Source: Craspedostauros australis (Eukaryota; Bacillariophyta; Bacillariophyceae; Mastogloiales; Achnanthaceae). Taken from it: 64,000 nucleotides of DNA. Below, one piece after another: positions 1-10,989 of the stretch. The stretch is from the NCBI GenBank assembly GCA_026770025.1, contig JAMXDE010000012.1, positions 1,302,001-1,366,000 on the forward strand, read 5' to 3'. The position numbers and the translations under genes were made by a program. Below the pieces are notes generated by a model. It ran no database searches and was not told the DNA's origin. It was given only the letters and a program-made list of their open reading frames with translations. The stretch's first letter is position 1. Every line of letters starts with the position of its first letter.

Positions 1-3000
1 TCAATGCTTTGATGATACAAATGGCCATTGTAGCTTCCCACTCGCACCTTCTTTGCTTCTGGGCATCGTCGATGCCCACCACATCTTCCTTTGCTTTCTT
101 CTCAAGAGCCATCGCTTTGTATGTCAGGTTACAATTGTCATCCATAGTCCCTGTTTCGCGATAGTGCTCTTCCATTGCCTCAACTTCAGCCTCTGCCATG
201 TCCATTGCTCCCTACATCCTCCAAGATCTCTTCCAACCTTTCAACAAAGGCAGATCCTACCAGAAATGGTTCTTCAATGCTGACTTGAAAGTCAGATACT
301 TCATTGCAATGGCAGTGACATCAATGTAGCCAAACTTACAACAGCGAATATATGATGGTCATGGTGGCGCCATGTCTCACGGATCGATGGGCAACGCTTC
401 GATGCCAGGCTATAGCAGTTATGCCAATCAATCGAACGATGGCCTGGTAAGCCCGATGAAGTTGTAGAACTCTGTGGAGTCACTATACTCTCAAATCAAA
501 GACCTGAGTTGAGATTCAATGAGGGACAGACTATTACCGAACACGGTATCAACCCGATGGGAGAAATTCTTGTTTTGGCGCGAAATCTTCCGACTTGATT
601 GACCACCAAATCTTTTTCTCCTCCTTCCTCTCCTCCATTCACGAATCCATCATGACTCAAACCTGACCGACCTGACTCACAACCCATCTGGGAACTATAT
701 GCTCTTCAGATCCTCCTTACTACAACATACCTCGATTCCTCCATGCTGATGACCACCACACTACCACCGTGGTCTCAAAATGCGTATCCAACTTGCTTCA
801 ACCCAAGCAATGGAATCCGAGGGTCAGCTTCAGCCACAGCCACTACTTCATGACCGTCACCACTAGGTGTCATGACCTACACTGCAGTGTAACTACATGT
901 ACGGAGAGCAAAGCACTGTAATGATTGTCTACTCTGTTGCACTGAATCAAGTACATCAGTGCAGGGTCTCGCCAAGTTGTGTGGCATCGTTTCTTCACCC
1001 TACTAACACCAATAAGCTAACTCATAATAACAGACAAGGATTAGCTACAAAGCACTCTACTACTCATCGTTACAGTTACAACTCTTCAACCAGTACACCT
1101 CTCTTGAACTGCATCACACGGCTATCCCAAAGCCAGCAGATTCACGAGACATCCTCCACCGATTCGCGCCGTCTACGCCCGAATCGTAACTACCTGAAAG
1201 ATATTGCTTGATGATGGAAGATGCTTGAGCTGAGGTACCAACCCCTTCGCACACTTATTGGCATGGTGTCGAGGATGCAGTGTGCTACAGCACACATGAG
1301 AAGGTGCTGCTGTGCAGCAAGATGCTCAAGAACGACAAGGATGATGGCAATCAAGGCAGCCTGGTGCTGGCAATGATACTGGAGGGTGGACGTCATGATG
1401 GTCGGGGAAGATATGATCCGCTGGAGTTCATCAGATGATAAATGCAGAGTTACACTAGGTGCATGTAAAGAAAGAGTTGAACTGCAACAGAGAGTTGCGA
1501 TGCAACGGGTGGCAACGAATAATCAACTTGCAGTAGAGCACATTGGATCAATCTGGTGTGAGCACAAAGTTTTGCTCCGATGCAGCCGTTGAGAACGAAT
1601 TTTGGACTACCACGACTCGTCAGAGAGATTATGAAATTATGAACGGTCTCCGAGGAGCGTTCATATTCGCGGACAATGAGTTCATAATTATTTCGATTGA
1701 CGTTATGTCGACGTTGACCCCCAATTCAACGAGGAGCCGAAAGGTATCTTGTGCCCTAAATGGAGCGATATGATTGGCCGAGAGGCCCAGATTATGAAAT
1801 TATGACCCTTACAACCACCTCCATTAGTGCACTGAAGCCATTCACAGTTACCAAAACAATTTCTGTGCGGATTGAGGCAAAGCCAGACACGATTCGTCGC
1901 GGAATTGTGAATGGGAGAAATTGCATGTCGGATTGAATCGAGAAGTCGACGACCATGTAGACCGGCAGGGTCCTCAGGTGTGATAGATAGTAGAGATGGA
2001 GAGGACTTGGCGGAGGCGACAATAACGCCGGTCGCGTAGTCGGAGAAGCAATAGCTCGAGAGAGAGTGTAAAGAGCAGACGTGTGAGGAACAGCAGTCGT
2101 TGTCTATCTATCCATCTATCTACTCTATGCGCGAGTATATGCCTGTGCTGATCTATTGGATGTTGGTAATGACGATGCGGGCAAAGAAGAATGGCAATAT
2201 CATCAACATGAACATCAACATCAACGCCGACTGTTACATGGAAAGTGCTTGAGCTGCGCGACTGTCATCAAGAGTAGAGTAGAGCAAACGCAGGCAAGCC
2301 ATATGGGAAGGTAGAGGCTGTGAATCTTGGATCGACTAAGCCGTCCGCATCTTGCTTTGCTATCAGCAGCCTGGTCTGAGTTGCAGTGCATTCGTGGCAA
2401 ATCAGAGCCCAGGTTGGGTCTGCTGCTGGACTATCGATGGCCGACAGCAGGGTGACAATACGGTACGGAGTGACCGTCGGTGTGCCGAGGGCGGCAAGCA
2501 CCGAGCGGGTTAGATCCTAGGGACCAAGGGTCAAGCCCGGAGAAGGTTAAATGCACACGAGCTGTCGAAGCCAGCCGAAGGCAGATAGCCACTAGCACGA
2601 AGTGATTGAAAGGCAGCAAGGGACAACAAAGCAACACCTCTGACTCAACTGCAGGAGACGAGCGGGATGCAAGCAGCGATGCCAACGATCGCCAACCTCA
2701 GATTACAGAACGTCTGATGCGATGCTAGATGACAACTTCGTCTCGGTCCAATTTTCGTCGATGTCGGCTGATGATCAGAAGCAAGAACGCAGTCAGATCC
2801 AAGCAATTGTGGCAGCCATTGACCCAATACGATATGACGTCGTGAACATGGCGGACGCGTGCTTGTGCGAATCGAGGAAAGAGAGGCTCAACAAGCAGCA
2901 TACTGCAACAGCCAGAGAGTGTGACGACGTGCAATGATCAATGAGATGACATCATCTTCACACAGGTGTTTCGCTCAGGCGATTGGGCTTTTGCTCCTCC

Positions 3001-3689
3001 ACAACGAAGAGGATCGACAGAGCGACATACGTAAGAAACCTATGCAATGAAGGCTCGTCACTCGCCATGCAGCATGGAATCACAGATAACGGTAGAATCT
3101 TTGCATGGAGCTCAGGGTATCCTAGATTTTCATTGCCAACGTTTTGTGCGCTCAGAAACGAGTCGGCTCTCGCCTAACGCTGCCTGGAATGTGCACTAAC
3201 ATCTTGATTTCTCTACGAGTACGACTATACGGCATCGTTCCTCGTCAATACAGAATGCGGCGGTGTACTTGAGCAAACCTACTCACTTAAGTTTCCCAAA
3301 CGATACGCTTGCGGACGAGTGCCTGCCTCCAATCTTGTGCGGCCTTGGTCGTTGTTTTGGATGCATTGCACGTAGGTGTGGTCGTCATCGCGTGCAGAGT
3401 GATCCTGTTTCCCAATTCCGGATCGTCCAACGCTCTCAATTCCCCGTACTCCGCACTTCTCTATTTCACAAGCGGGCACATACTGATCTGGTGACAGACA
3501 ACAGCGCAGAGCACTCTACTCGTACGAGTGGAGCATTCCAAGCAAACAGTCGAAGCTAACTCAATTCATATGACAGTGCATAGAGGTCTGTGTAGAATTC
3601 ATATTATACTATGAGTATATGCAAAAGTACAGCCAAATGTTGTTCATTCCATTCATACAATTCATTCTTGGCCACGGTCTTCGTGTTCA
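1..3689. other. Gene-poor stretch, no confident gene
   Basis: No long open frame and no recognisable domain on either strand. Two patches read like decayed coding sequence. One at about 332-467 on the + strand gives a Gly/Ser/Met-rich peptide ending at a stop near 467 but has a stop just upstream. One at about 2620-2937 on the + strand gives hydrophilic protein-like sequence only if the frame changes near 2720. A short phrase (gattatgaaattatga) recurs at 1629 and 1792. None of this is enough to call a gene. Confidence 0.5.
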
Positions 3690-4604
3690 TTACACGTTGT
3701 AGAGTTCAAAGTTCTTGATGTCCATAGCAAACGCATTATCACCAACTTCGTGGAAGTTCATGGCGTCGCCAAAGCATGCCCATGTCTTTGCCTTTTCGAT
3801 GTCGCATTCCACGACATCAAGCTGCAATTTGGGAATGCAGTCCGTGCCATTGGCTGGTGACTGCGCCATGGTGTTGTTCTGAGAGCTGAAGACTTGTTGT
3901 GAAGCCGTTGACGGTTGCAACAGCTGTGCAGCTCTTCCTGCTGGCGAAGTGGAGTCTTGCAAAGACTGTGCTCTTCCCGCCACGGTTTGTGTCGATTGAC
4001 TTCCTTCATCGGATGCGTGGTTGTGATCCGAAACTATCCTGGCAAGGCTTGTCTGTGCGGAAGCTCCTGGGATGATGTCCTGGGCCTGGGAGAACGTGGG
4101 GGCTGATTGGGTCTCCGGGGGCGGAATGCTGCGAACAGCCTCGCTTCGGCTGTCCACGCTCTCACCGGAAAACCCACTGAGTTGAATTGCAGACGAACGG
4201 ATTTGGGCCAGCTGCGCTTCTGTGAAAGCCTGCTGCATTTCCCGTCGGCGCTTGACGCGAAGCTGCGTGCTGGACTTGTACTTTGAAGACAGAGCGTCAC
4301 GGATCATGCAGCCGACCTTGGTCCTGGCTGCGCTTTCGTTCATCTCGTACCACCGACCGTCGTGGAACTTGACGAAAGGCGCGGGGCCGATATTGGACAC
4401 CTTCACCATCTCGATGATGTCGGTGACGATGTCCGTCTTTTGCTGCTTGGATGCGGACAGGTAGGCATTGCGGTACATTTCGATGACGCAAGTCAGGCGC
4501 TTGTTGCCAGTGGCGGAGATGCACCGCTTGCCTTTGCCAATCAGGATTGTGTGCGGATATGGAGTGTAGGTCGTTGGCAGGACTCTTGTAGTGTTGAGCA
4601 TCAT
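3690..4604 (-). CDS. DUF6824-domain protein, 304 aa
   Basis: Residues about 17-120 match the DUF6824 pattern known mainly from diatoms: a start like HTILIGKGK, then GNKR, a helical stretch ending in YRNAYLSASKQQK, the segment FVKFHDGRWYEM, and the closing ARTKVGCMIRDAL. The canonical GRGxxxNxHPGN loop is degenerate here (GKGKRCISATGNK). The rest (about 130-304) is Ser/Gln/Thr-rich and low in complexity, ending in a short acidic segment (KLQLDVVECDIEKAK). Two Met codons in tandem start the frame after an ACC context, and no other upstream start is plausible. The domain has no proven biochemical role; regulatory or DNA-binding proposals are inference. It lies 0.9 kb outside the left end of the large transposon. 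A second, better conserved member of the family is at 43081-46239. Confidence 0.8.
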   Translation of the reverse strand: MMLNTTRVLPTTYTPYPHTILIGKGKRCISATGNKRLTCVIEMYRNAYLSASKQQKTDIVTDIIEMVKVSNIGPAPFVKFHDGRWYEMNESAARTKVGCMIRDALSSKYKSSTQLRVKRRREMQQAFTEAQLAQIRSSAIQLSGFSGESVDSRSEAVRSIPPPETQSAPTFSQAQDIIPGASAQTSLARIVSDHNHASDEGSQSTQTVAGRAQSLQDSTSPAGRAAQLLQPSTASQQVFSSQNNTMAQSPANGTDCIPKLQLDVVECDIEKAKTWACFGDAMNFHEVGDNAFAMDIKNFELYNV

Positions 4605-5514
4605 GGTGGCTGTTGTAGTTGGTATTTGCTGTTTGCTGTTTGCTCTTGCTCTTGTGCGTGTGCGTTGCCGTTTGGATACCGTTGTTGGTTGCTGTTACTA
4701 GTGGCGGGGTGGGTGGGGTTGCAGGATGGTTGCTTCGTGAAGACTGAGATTGAAGATTATGAGCGTTGGGATATTGTGAGTTGATCAGGGCTGACATGAG
4801 ACGGGAAAAGATGACTGCGTCTCTGTTGTTGTCGTTTCTACTGCTGGTGATGTTGCTGCTTGTACTGTCGGATCGTATCAATTGTGTGTCTGTACTTGTC
4901 TGTACTTGCACTGTGGTTTCTGTTAGCTGATTGACTACTTGCACAGGTTTGCTGCCCGAGCGTCGTAATCGCAAACAGGGTGCTGGGCTCGTACGAACAC
5001 ACGCACGAACAAATGTACCACCACACGTACGAACAAAGGTACGAACACACGTACAAGCACGTGGATGTATTGGTATGAAGTGGTTCCAGCACGCTTCGAG
5101 TACGAGTATGACACAGAGACGCAATTGGTCGCCTCCCCACCCTTTCGCCGGGCGCGAGTTTGGATACGGTGTGTGTACGACTTTGTGTGCGATACGCTGA
5201 GTCTTCAAGGGTGGGTCTGGAGCAACGCAGATGTGCAGACGAACCAATCTCCATTGTTCCGCATGTTGATGCAAGTTTGTGGTTCCAACGAGAGGCGGAT
5301 CCAGCCAGAGCTCCACTTAAGCGTTTGTTGCGCCATGTTGGAAACGATATTTCCGTCGAACGCAAGAAATGTCAACTTGATTTATTGAGTCTGCATTCGG
5401 CCACAACAGATGTGTTCCGTGATCTTCGTTGAAGAACCCGTCGACAAGTACAAATATCAACCAGATATGGTTACTTTGGTCGTAGTACTTAGTGGAGTAT
5501 TGGTACGATTCCAA
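4605..5514. other. Intergenic, with degenerate ACGTACGAACA repeats
   Basis: No supported gene. Between about 4988 and 5064 the sequence is a loose microsatellite built from cgtacgaacac-type words, and 5090-5110 adds cgagtacgagta. Open frames on the minus strand at 4297-5316 and 4838-5365 overlap the DUF6824 gene out of frame or run through this repeat and look accidental. The last three bases (5512-5514, CAA) form the left target-site duplication of the 10.3-kb element. Confidence 0.45.
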
Positions 5515-5541
5515 GGGGGGGAAGGGAAAACGGCGTTTTTT
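5515..5541 (+). repeat. Left terminal inverted repeat
   Basis: Seven G, then AAGGGAAAACGGCG and six T. It pairs with 15753-15779 in inverted orientation with a single mismatch at base 3. The flanking CAA is at 5512-5514. Confidence 0.75.
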
Positions 5542-5919
5542 GCGAATTGCGACGAAGGAAAACGAAAGTCGAAAAGGGATGCGGGCCACCAAATGGCGAA
5601 ACATTCTTGCGTATTTTCAAAAACAACTTGTGGCTTTTTTGCTCATTATCATGTTGTGTACGAACTGCATCTTGTTGTTTTTTGGCTTTTTTCATTCTGG
5701 TCCACGGATCCTTCGCCTCTTCATGCCATTGTACACATTCGACAGCTACAGAGCCAGCATGTTCCCCTCTCTTCGAATGGGGGGTGCGGATGTTGTTGCG
5801 ACTCTCTTGCCAGTTGACTTGTTGCATTCCAACAGCAGGATTCATCTAGGTACGACAAGCAAACGTTGTACATTCTGACTCCACTATTTATGGTATTCTC
5901 GTTTGCCTTGCTGAGGCGG

Positions 5920-8900
5920 TTAACTTGCATCACCACGGCTCTGTCGTGCAGCCCTTCCACGGGTCCTCATCCCAGTAGTAGTCGGCTTTCTTCGTGCTTT
6001 CTCTTTGTCATTATGCTGGTGCTGTGATTGTTGGTCTCCTATTGCTTGTTCTGCCATTGTGGGATTATTCGTGGCTGCTTCCGCTGTTGTCGTTGGTGCT
6101 GTTGCGACCTGCGGTGGCTGTTGGCTACTTCCTTCTGCTGTCTCTCCTCTTGCATCATCTTTTCGGACCGATTCAGTTGATGCCAAAGTTGCACTTGGCG
6201 ATGGCATCTGGACTCCACCTGTTTCGGCTCCTCTTGTTGACACCAGTGATGGCGGTGATGGCAAGATCACCACCTCTGTTTGGGCATCTGTTCGTGTTGT
6301 ATGCTGCTTACCGCCTGCCTGGGCTGGTAGGATCCGTTGAGGTGATCCCACTACAGCAATCACCTCTTCTGGTGCCCGTCCTCCTCCACTGTCCAAGACT
6401 TCCGAAATTCTGGCTGCTGGTGATCGTGGTGGTGGCATTGTCTGCATCTCCGTTTGGGAATCTGTTCCTGTTGTTTGCTGCTCACCGCCTGCCTGGGCTG
6501 GTAGGATCCGTTGAGGCGATCCCACTACAGCAATCACCTCTTCTGGTGCCCGTCCTCCTCCACTGTCCAAGACTTCCAAACTTCTGGCTGCTGGTGATCG
6601 TGGTGGTGGCATTGTCTGCATCTCCGTTCGTGTTCTGTGGTGGGCATTGCCTGCCTGGGCTGGTAGGATCCGTTGGGGTGATCCTGCTGTTGCCATCTCG
6701 TCTGGCCATGCCCGTCCTCCTCCACTGTCCAAGACTTCCGAACGTCTGGCTGCTGGTGATTGTGGTGGTGGCATTGTCTGTGTCTCCGTTCGGGCATCTG
6801 TTCGTGTTGTTTGCTGTGCACCGCCTGCCTGGGCTGGTAGGATCCGTTCGAGCGATGGGTGAATGCGACTGCTCTGGCTTCTTTCGTCCATAGCAGAGCG
6901 ACGGTATGTGTACTGGTCTGCGCTGACTCTCACATCTGCTGCTGCTGGATCTTTACCACCTGATCTGCTTGCCAAGTGGCCAGCAGCATCAACCAATGCC
7001 GCATCAAGGGAGATATCCTCATGCTCCCACCATCTGTTGGCATTTTGGGAGACGTTCACATTGATGTTGGGGCCACCTGCTGGGGCCATTTCGATGGCAA
7101 GGCGGGGCTTCTTTCTTGGTCCACTCACTTCATTGTTCTCTGCCAACATTCTGGGTCTCTGTTGCAAGGCGTCTTCCCGTGCCCGGATTATGCGCTTTTC
7201 CTCCACCTTGAGAGCCAGCTCAGCTTCCATCATCTCAAGTGCTACCCGCTTGATTTCAATGCGGTCTCGTATTATGTCGGTACTGTCCGTAAATACCGAC
7301 ATGGTGTCGTCAGTGGCAGTCCGGGTTGCTGGCTGATGACTGATTGCAGAAACCGTGGGCGTGGCTTGTTGGCCATGCAGCCTTGGCTGTGTTGCTGATG
7401 GTAGTTGTCCGGTGTTGTTGCTTGCAAGGCTTTGTGCTGCTGGGATGTGGCTGTGGCCTCCTGGCTTGGTGGTGGGTGTGGGTATTGCAGGTGTTGTGCT
7501 GTAGCCAGCAGCATTTCCTGTGGTGTCCACTGTCTTGCTCACCGTGCTCGTCATTGTGTTGTTGATATTGTGGGTAGTGATGTCAGTGGTGCAACTTTGT
7601 GTGTTAGTGACTTCACCACGGACACCCGGATGGCTTCCATCATCTGCAAAGCCGAGACCATGGCATACAGAAAAGTGCCGGGTCACACCCACGTTGGTTG
7701 CTTCCTTCAAACGTACCGTTATTGTGAGGATGTTGTGAGTGGCGCCATCATTGTCCTTCACAGCATGACGTAGCCAGACCACTCCTCCTAATCTTCGGCA
7801 TGGTGTGTCACAGAAGATGGTGTCAATAGGAAATGGCATGGGCACAAGCATTTCTGATCGGAATGACTCTGCAAAGTCTTCATTCCGAAACTGCTGCACA
7901 TGGGCAGCACGTTTCTGTCCTGCATCAGAGAATGGATGGCCCAACTTGTCGATTAGAATGTCCACGATGCTTCCATCTTGACCGAAAGCTGATGGTGGCT
8001 TGTACAGCAGCACCAGGAACATCCGAGGTACTCCGCCCACCTTCCGACTTTCAATGGTCACTGTTGCGTCATTCCTTGTAGTACATGCAGGCAGGTGGAA
8101 ATCCACCCCAACCATGCGATATCGTTCACCACGAGGTCTCCACACTTGAGTTGTGTGAAAGACCTCGATGGTGCGGCTCAGCTTCCGAAACTTGGCAACT
8201 CGTTGGGGCTCTGATAGCTCAAAAAAGGTGCCAAATCTTGCAGTGATGGGGTCCAGAGGGCGGCTTGAAGCTTGGTTTTGGACTGCTGTGTTGCCCATCC
8301 CAAGGTAGTCGATGTCATCCTCAGAATCGGTTGCTTCAACATCATCGGATGCATCGTCGTCTTCAGCCCATGCACTGTTGTTGCTCCCATCTGTGTCATT
8401 GGTTTGACTGGGGGTAGTGGTGCCATGTTTGTCGGATCTGTCATGTGTGCTTCTCCGTGTGATTCGTCTGCTCACAGCTGACCTGCTGTTGTTGATGGTG
8501 TTGGCGTTGTTCTGGTTGGCGGTGTTGGAGTTATGGTTGGAGGTTTCCAGCACAGAGTCATCAGCCGCAGGTTCATCAAGAGGACGGAGGTTGGCACCTA
8601 GCTTCTGGATTGAAACCTTGTGTGGTGTGCCATCCTCTGGATGAAACGACGAAGAGATGAAGGCCAAAGGTTGGTGTCATAGGAAAGAGATAAGAACACG
8701 GATGAGAAGTAACCTGGTTGAAAGCAGAGATGCTCAGGATGAAAAGTTGGCAATGTCACTGGGCATGTGATACTCACGATGAAACAAAGACTTCTTCACC
8801 AGTGCGCGTTTGAATTCGCGTAGCGTCCGAACAAACTTCTTTGCATCGTACTTGACCAAGAAAGGGTGATGAAGACGCAGAGGCGTTGACTCCCAGTGCC

Positions 8901-8985
8901 ATTTTGTTGGCTCGGCCAAGAACGCCTTGATCAGCTCCTTAGCATCGGGGCCATTTTTGTAGAAACGGACTTCTGAGCCAACCAT
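5920..8985 (-). CDS. Accessory protein of the Harbinger-like element, two exons, 974 aa
   Basis: Exon 1 is 8985-8778 (start MVGSEVRF), exon 2 is 8636-5920, and the 141-bp intron has a GTGAGT donor and a pyrimidine-rich CCAG acceptor. I infer the intron because the exon 2 frame is closed upstream by a stop and has no ATG near its start, while exon 1 is clearly protein-like. The first 70 residues (WHWESTPLRLHHP, KKFVRTLREFKRAL) suggest a small helical, possibly DNA-binding domain; that is inference. Then follow an acidic Asn/Thr-rich linker, a folded-looking segment at roughly residues 165-390 (GERYRMVGVDFHLPAC, RMFLVLLYKPPS), and a tail with four copies of a 54-60 residue repeat beginning RILPAQAG. 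No known family recognised. Its place opposite the transposase fits the second protein of a Harbinger element. Confidence 0.6.
6305..6880 (-). repeat. Fourfold in-frame coding repeat, about 165-174 bp per unit
   Basis: The phrase gcctgcctgggctgg recurs at about 6312, 6487, 6651 and 6825. Translated on the minus strand, each unit starts RILPAQAGG, continues through QTMPPPxSPAAR and SEVLDSGGGRA, and ends VVGSPQ or similar. Unit length is a multiple of three, so the frame stays open. The first unit in protein order reads AWPDEMATAG where later units read APEEVIAVVG. Confidence 0.8.
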
Positions 8986-8993
8986 TGTTGTGT

Positions 8994-9990
8994 GTGTGCA
9001 AATGTGCTGATGTGCAAGTGTCTTGATGTGCGAGTGCAAGGATGTGGTGATGTCCAAATGTGAGAGTGTCTTGATGTGCAAGTGTGAGGATGTGCTGATG
9101 TACAAATGTGAGAGTGTCTTGATGTGCAAGTGCAAGGATGTGGTGATGCCTGAGTGTGAGAGTCCGTTGATGTGGGAATGTGCAAATGTGCAAGGATGTG
9201 CTGATGTGGTGATGTCCAAATGTGAGAGTGTCTTGATGTGCGAGTGCGAGGATGTGCTGATGTTCGAATGTGAGAGTGTCTTGATGTGCGAGTGCGAGGA
9301 TGTGCTGATGTCCAAATGTGAGAGTCTGTTTTTGTGCGAGTGCAAGGATGTGCTGATGTGCTGATATTCGAATGTGAGAGTGTCTTGATGTGCGAGTGCG
9401 AGGATGTGCTGATGTTCGAATGTGAGAGTGTCTTGATGTGCGAGTGCGAGGATGTGCTGATGTTCGAATGTGAGAGTGTCTTGATGTGCGAGTGCGAGGA
9501 TGTGCTGATGTTCGAATGTGAGAGTCTGTTTTTGCACGAGTGCAAGGATGTGCTGATGTGCTGATGTGCAAATGTGCTGATATGGGAGTGTCTTGATGTG
9601 TGAGTGCGAGGAAGTGCTGATGTCCAAATGTGAGAGTCCGTTGATGTGCGAATGTGCTGATGTGCTGATGTCCAAATGTGAGAGCGTCTTGATGTGCGGG
9701 TGCGAGTGCGGGTGCGCCTTTGGTGCAAGGATGTCCTGATGTGGTGATGTCCGAATGTGAGAGTGTCTTGATGTGCCAGTGTGAGGACGTGCTGATGTCC
9801 AAATGTGAGAGTCTGTTTTTGTGCGAGTTCGAGGATGTGCTGATGTGCTGATGTGCTGATGTGCTGATGTGAGAGTGTCTTGGTGTGCAAGTGCAAGGAT
9901 GTGCTGATGTCCAAATGTGAGAGTGTCTTGATGTGCGAGTGCAAGGATGTGCTGATGTTCGAATGTGTTGATGTTGGATTGTGTGGGTGA
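8994..9990. repeat. 48-bp minisatellite
   Basis: About 20 units of a 48-bp motif, with some shortened to 36 or fewer bases by loss of a gatgtgctgatgt-like segment. Key words are gagagtgtcttgatgtgcg, agtgcgaggatgtgctg and atgttcgaatgt. Because 48 is divisible by three and the motif has no stop in several frames, long artificial open frames run through it on both strands. It ends only a few bases upstream of the start codon of the accessory gene, so it occupies that gene's 5' region. Confidence 0.9.
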
Positions 9991-10234
9991 GTGTTGTGTT
10001 TTTTATGGCAGCAATGATTTGTTCGAGTGGGTTGTTTTGACATGTTGAGAGGCAATACCACTGCAAGCCTTGTTTGGTGACGCTGCTCTGTGGGTGTTTG
10101 GTTGCCTCTGTTCTTCCAGTGCGCTGAAACAAACCAGCACGGTCGTGCGCTCCATTGCGATGCAAATTCCTTCCTTCGTGGCCATGCGTACGTGCAGAAC
10201 CGGCGCAGTTCCATCGCAGCGACGCATTCCGCAT

Positions 10235-10445
10235 CAGTGGTCGTGGATGATTTCGAATGCTGCGAAAAGACCAAGCAGGGCCGGACAGTCCGTTGGCGCG
10301 GTCGAATACCACATGGTGAGACGAAACCGAATACATTGAAGTTTCGCATTCCGCGGAAGTATTCGCGTGTGACTTGGAAAGTCGCAAAAAGACCGAGCAG
10401 GATCGGACAGTCCGTTGGTTCGGTTGAATACGACCTAGTAGGAAT
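10235..10445. repeat. Diverged direct duplication, about 118-bp spacing
   Basis: Two copies share the pattern cgaaaagaccaagcagg (10261) or cgcaaaaagaccgagcagg (10383), followed by atcggacagtccgttgg or a near match and then cggtcgaatac or cggttgaatac. A third weak trace (tccggccaacgcag) is near 10870. No coding meaning is evident. Confidence 0.6.
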
Positions 10446-10989
10446 GGGCTCGGAACCACGTCGCAGTGTACAACCACACTAAATAGCGTCGCAGCGAACC
10501 CAAAACGCGACATGTTGGTCCCAAATGGCACTTTGAAAGACTTTGATAGCCCCAATAGTGTCACTCGCTGCACAATAATTGACAAGAATGGGTCTAAGTA
10601 ATGCTGTTCTTGGTCGAAATCGACACCAAGGCATAAAATAGTCTCAACATTACGTCAATTGGCGCAGAAAGGGGCTAACAAATGCCCAAATGGTGTTGCT
10701 CGAACCGTTCATCCTGAAACTGCCTGTTCAGAACTGCCACAACCAAAACATCATTCCTGGCACATCCGGACGCAGGGAGCAATCCGTTCAAAACTGCAGT
10801 GTATGTACAAACAGACCAACATGTTGGGCGAATGCGCCAAAGGCGACGCAGTCGAAACACTGTTTCGGTCCGGCCAACGCAGAAAAAATGGCACAAATGA
10901 GAACATGTTCCACGATTCAACGGCGAGATGGAAAAAACGGTGCGAATGTCCGAGGGAAACAGTAACAGACGAATTTCGCACAGGACGAA

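Noticed and set aside
4297-5316. Minus frame of 339 codons overlapping the DUF6824 gene
   Set aside because: Different frame from the recognised domain and made of Arg/His/Gln-rich sequence typical of an accidental frame.
5994-6893. Plus frame of 299 codons, Leu/Val-rich with repeats
   Set aside because: Antisense shadow of the repeat-bearing exon 2 of the accessory gene.
9023-9564. Plus frames with repeated ECESVLMCECEDVLM
   Set aside because: Same minisatellite on the other strand; stop-free because the unit is 48 bp.
8931-10585. Overlapping long minus frames of 313, 472 and 548 codons rich in His/Ser/Thr
   Set aside because: They are read-throughs of the 48-bp minisatellite in different frames; only the last 70 codons before the intron (from 8985) look like a real exon.
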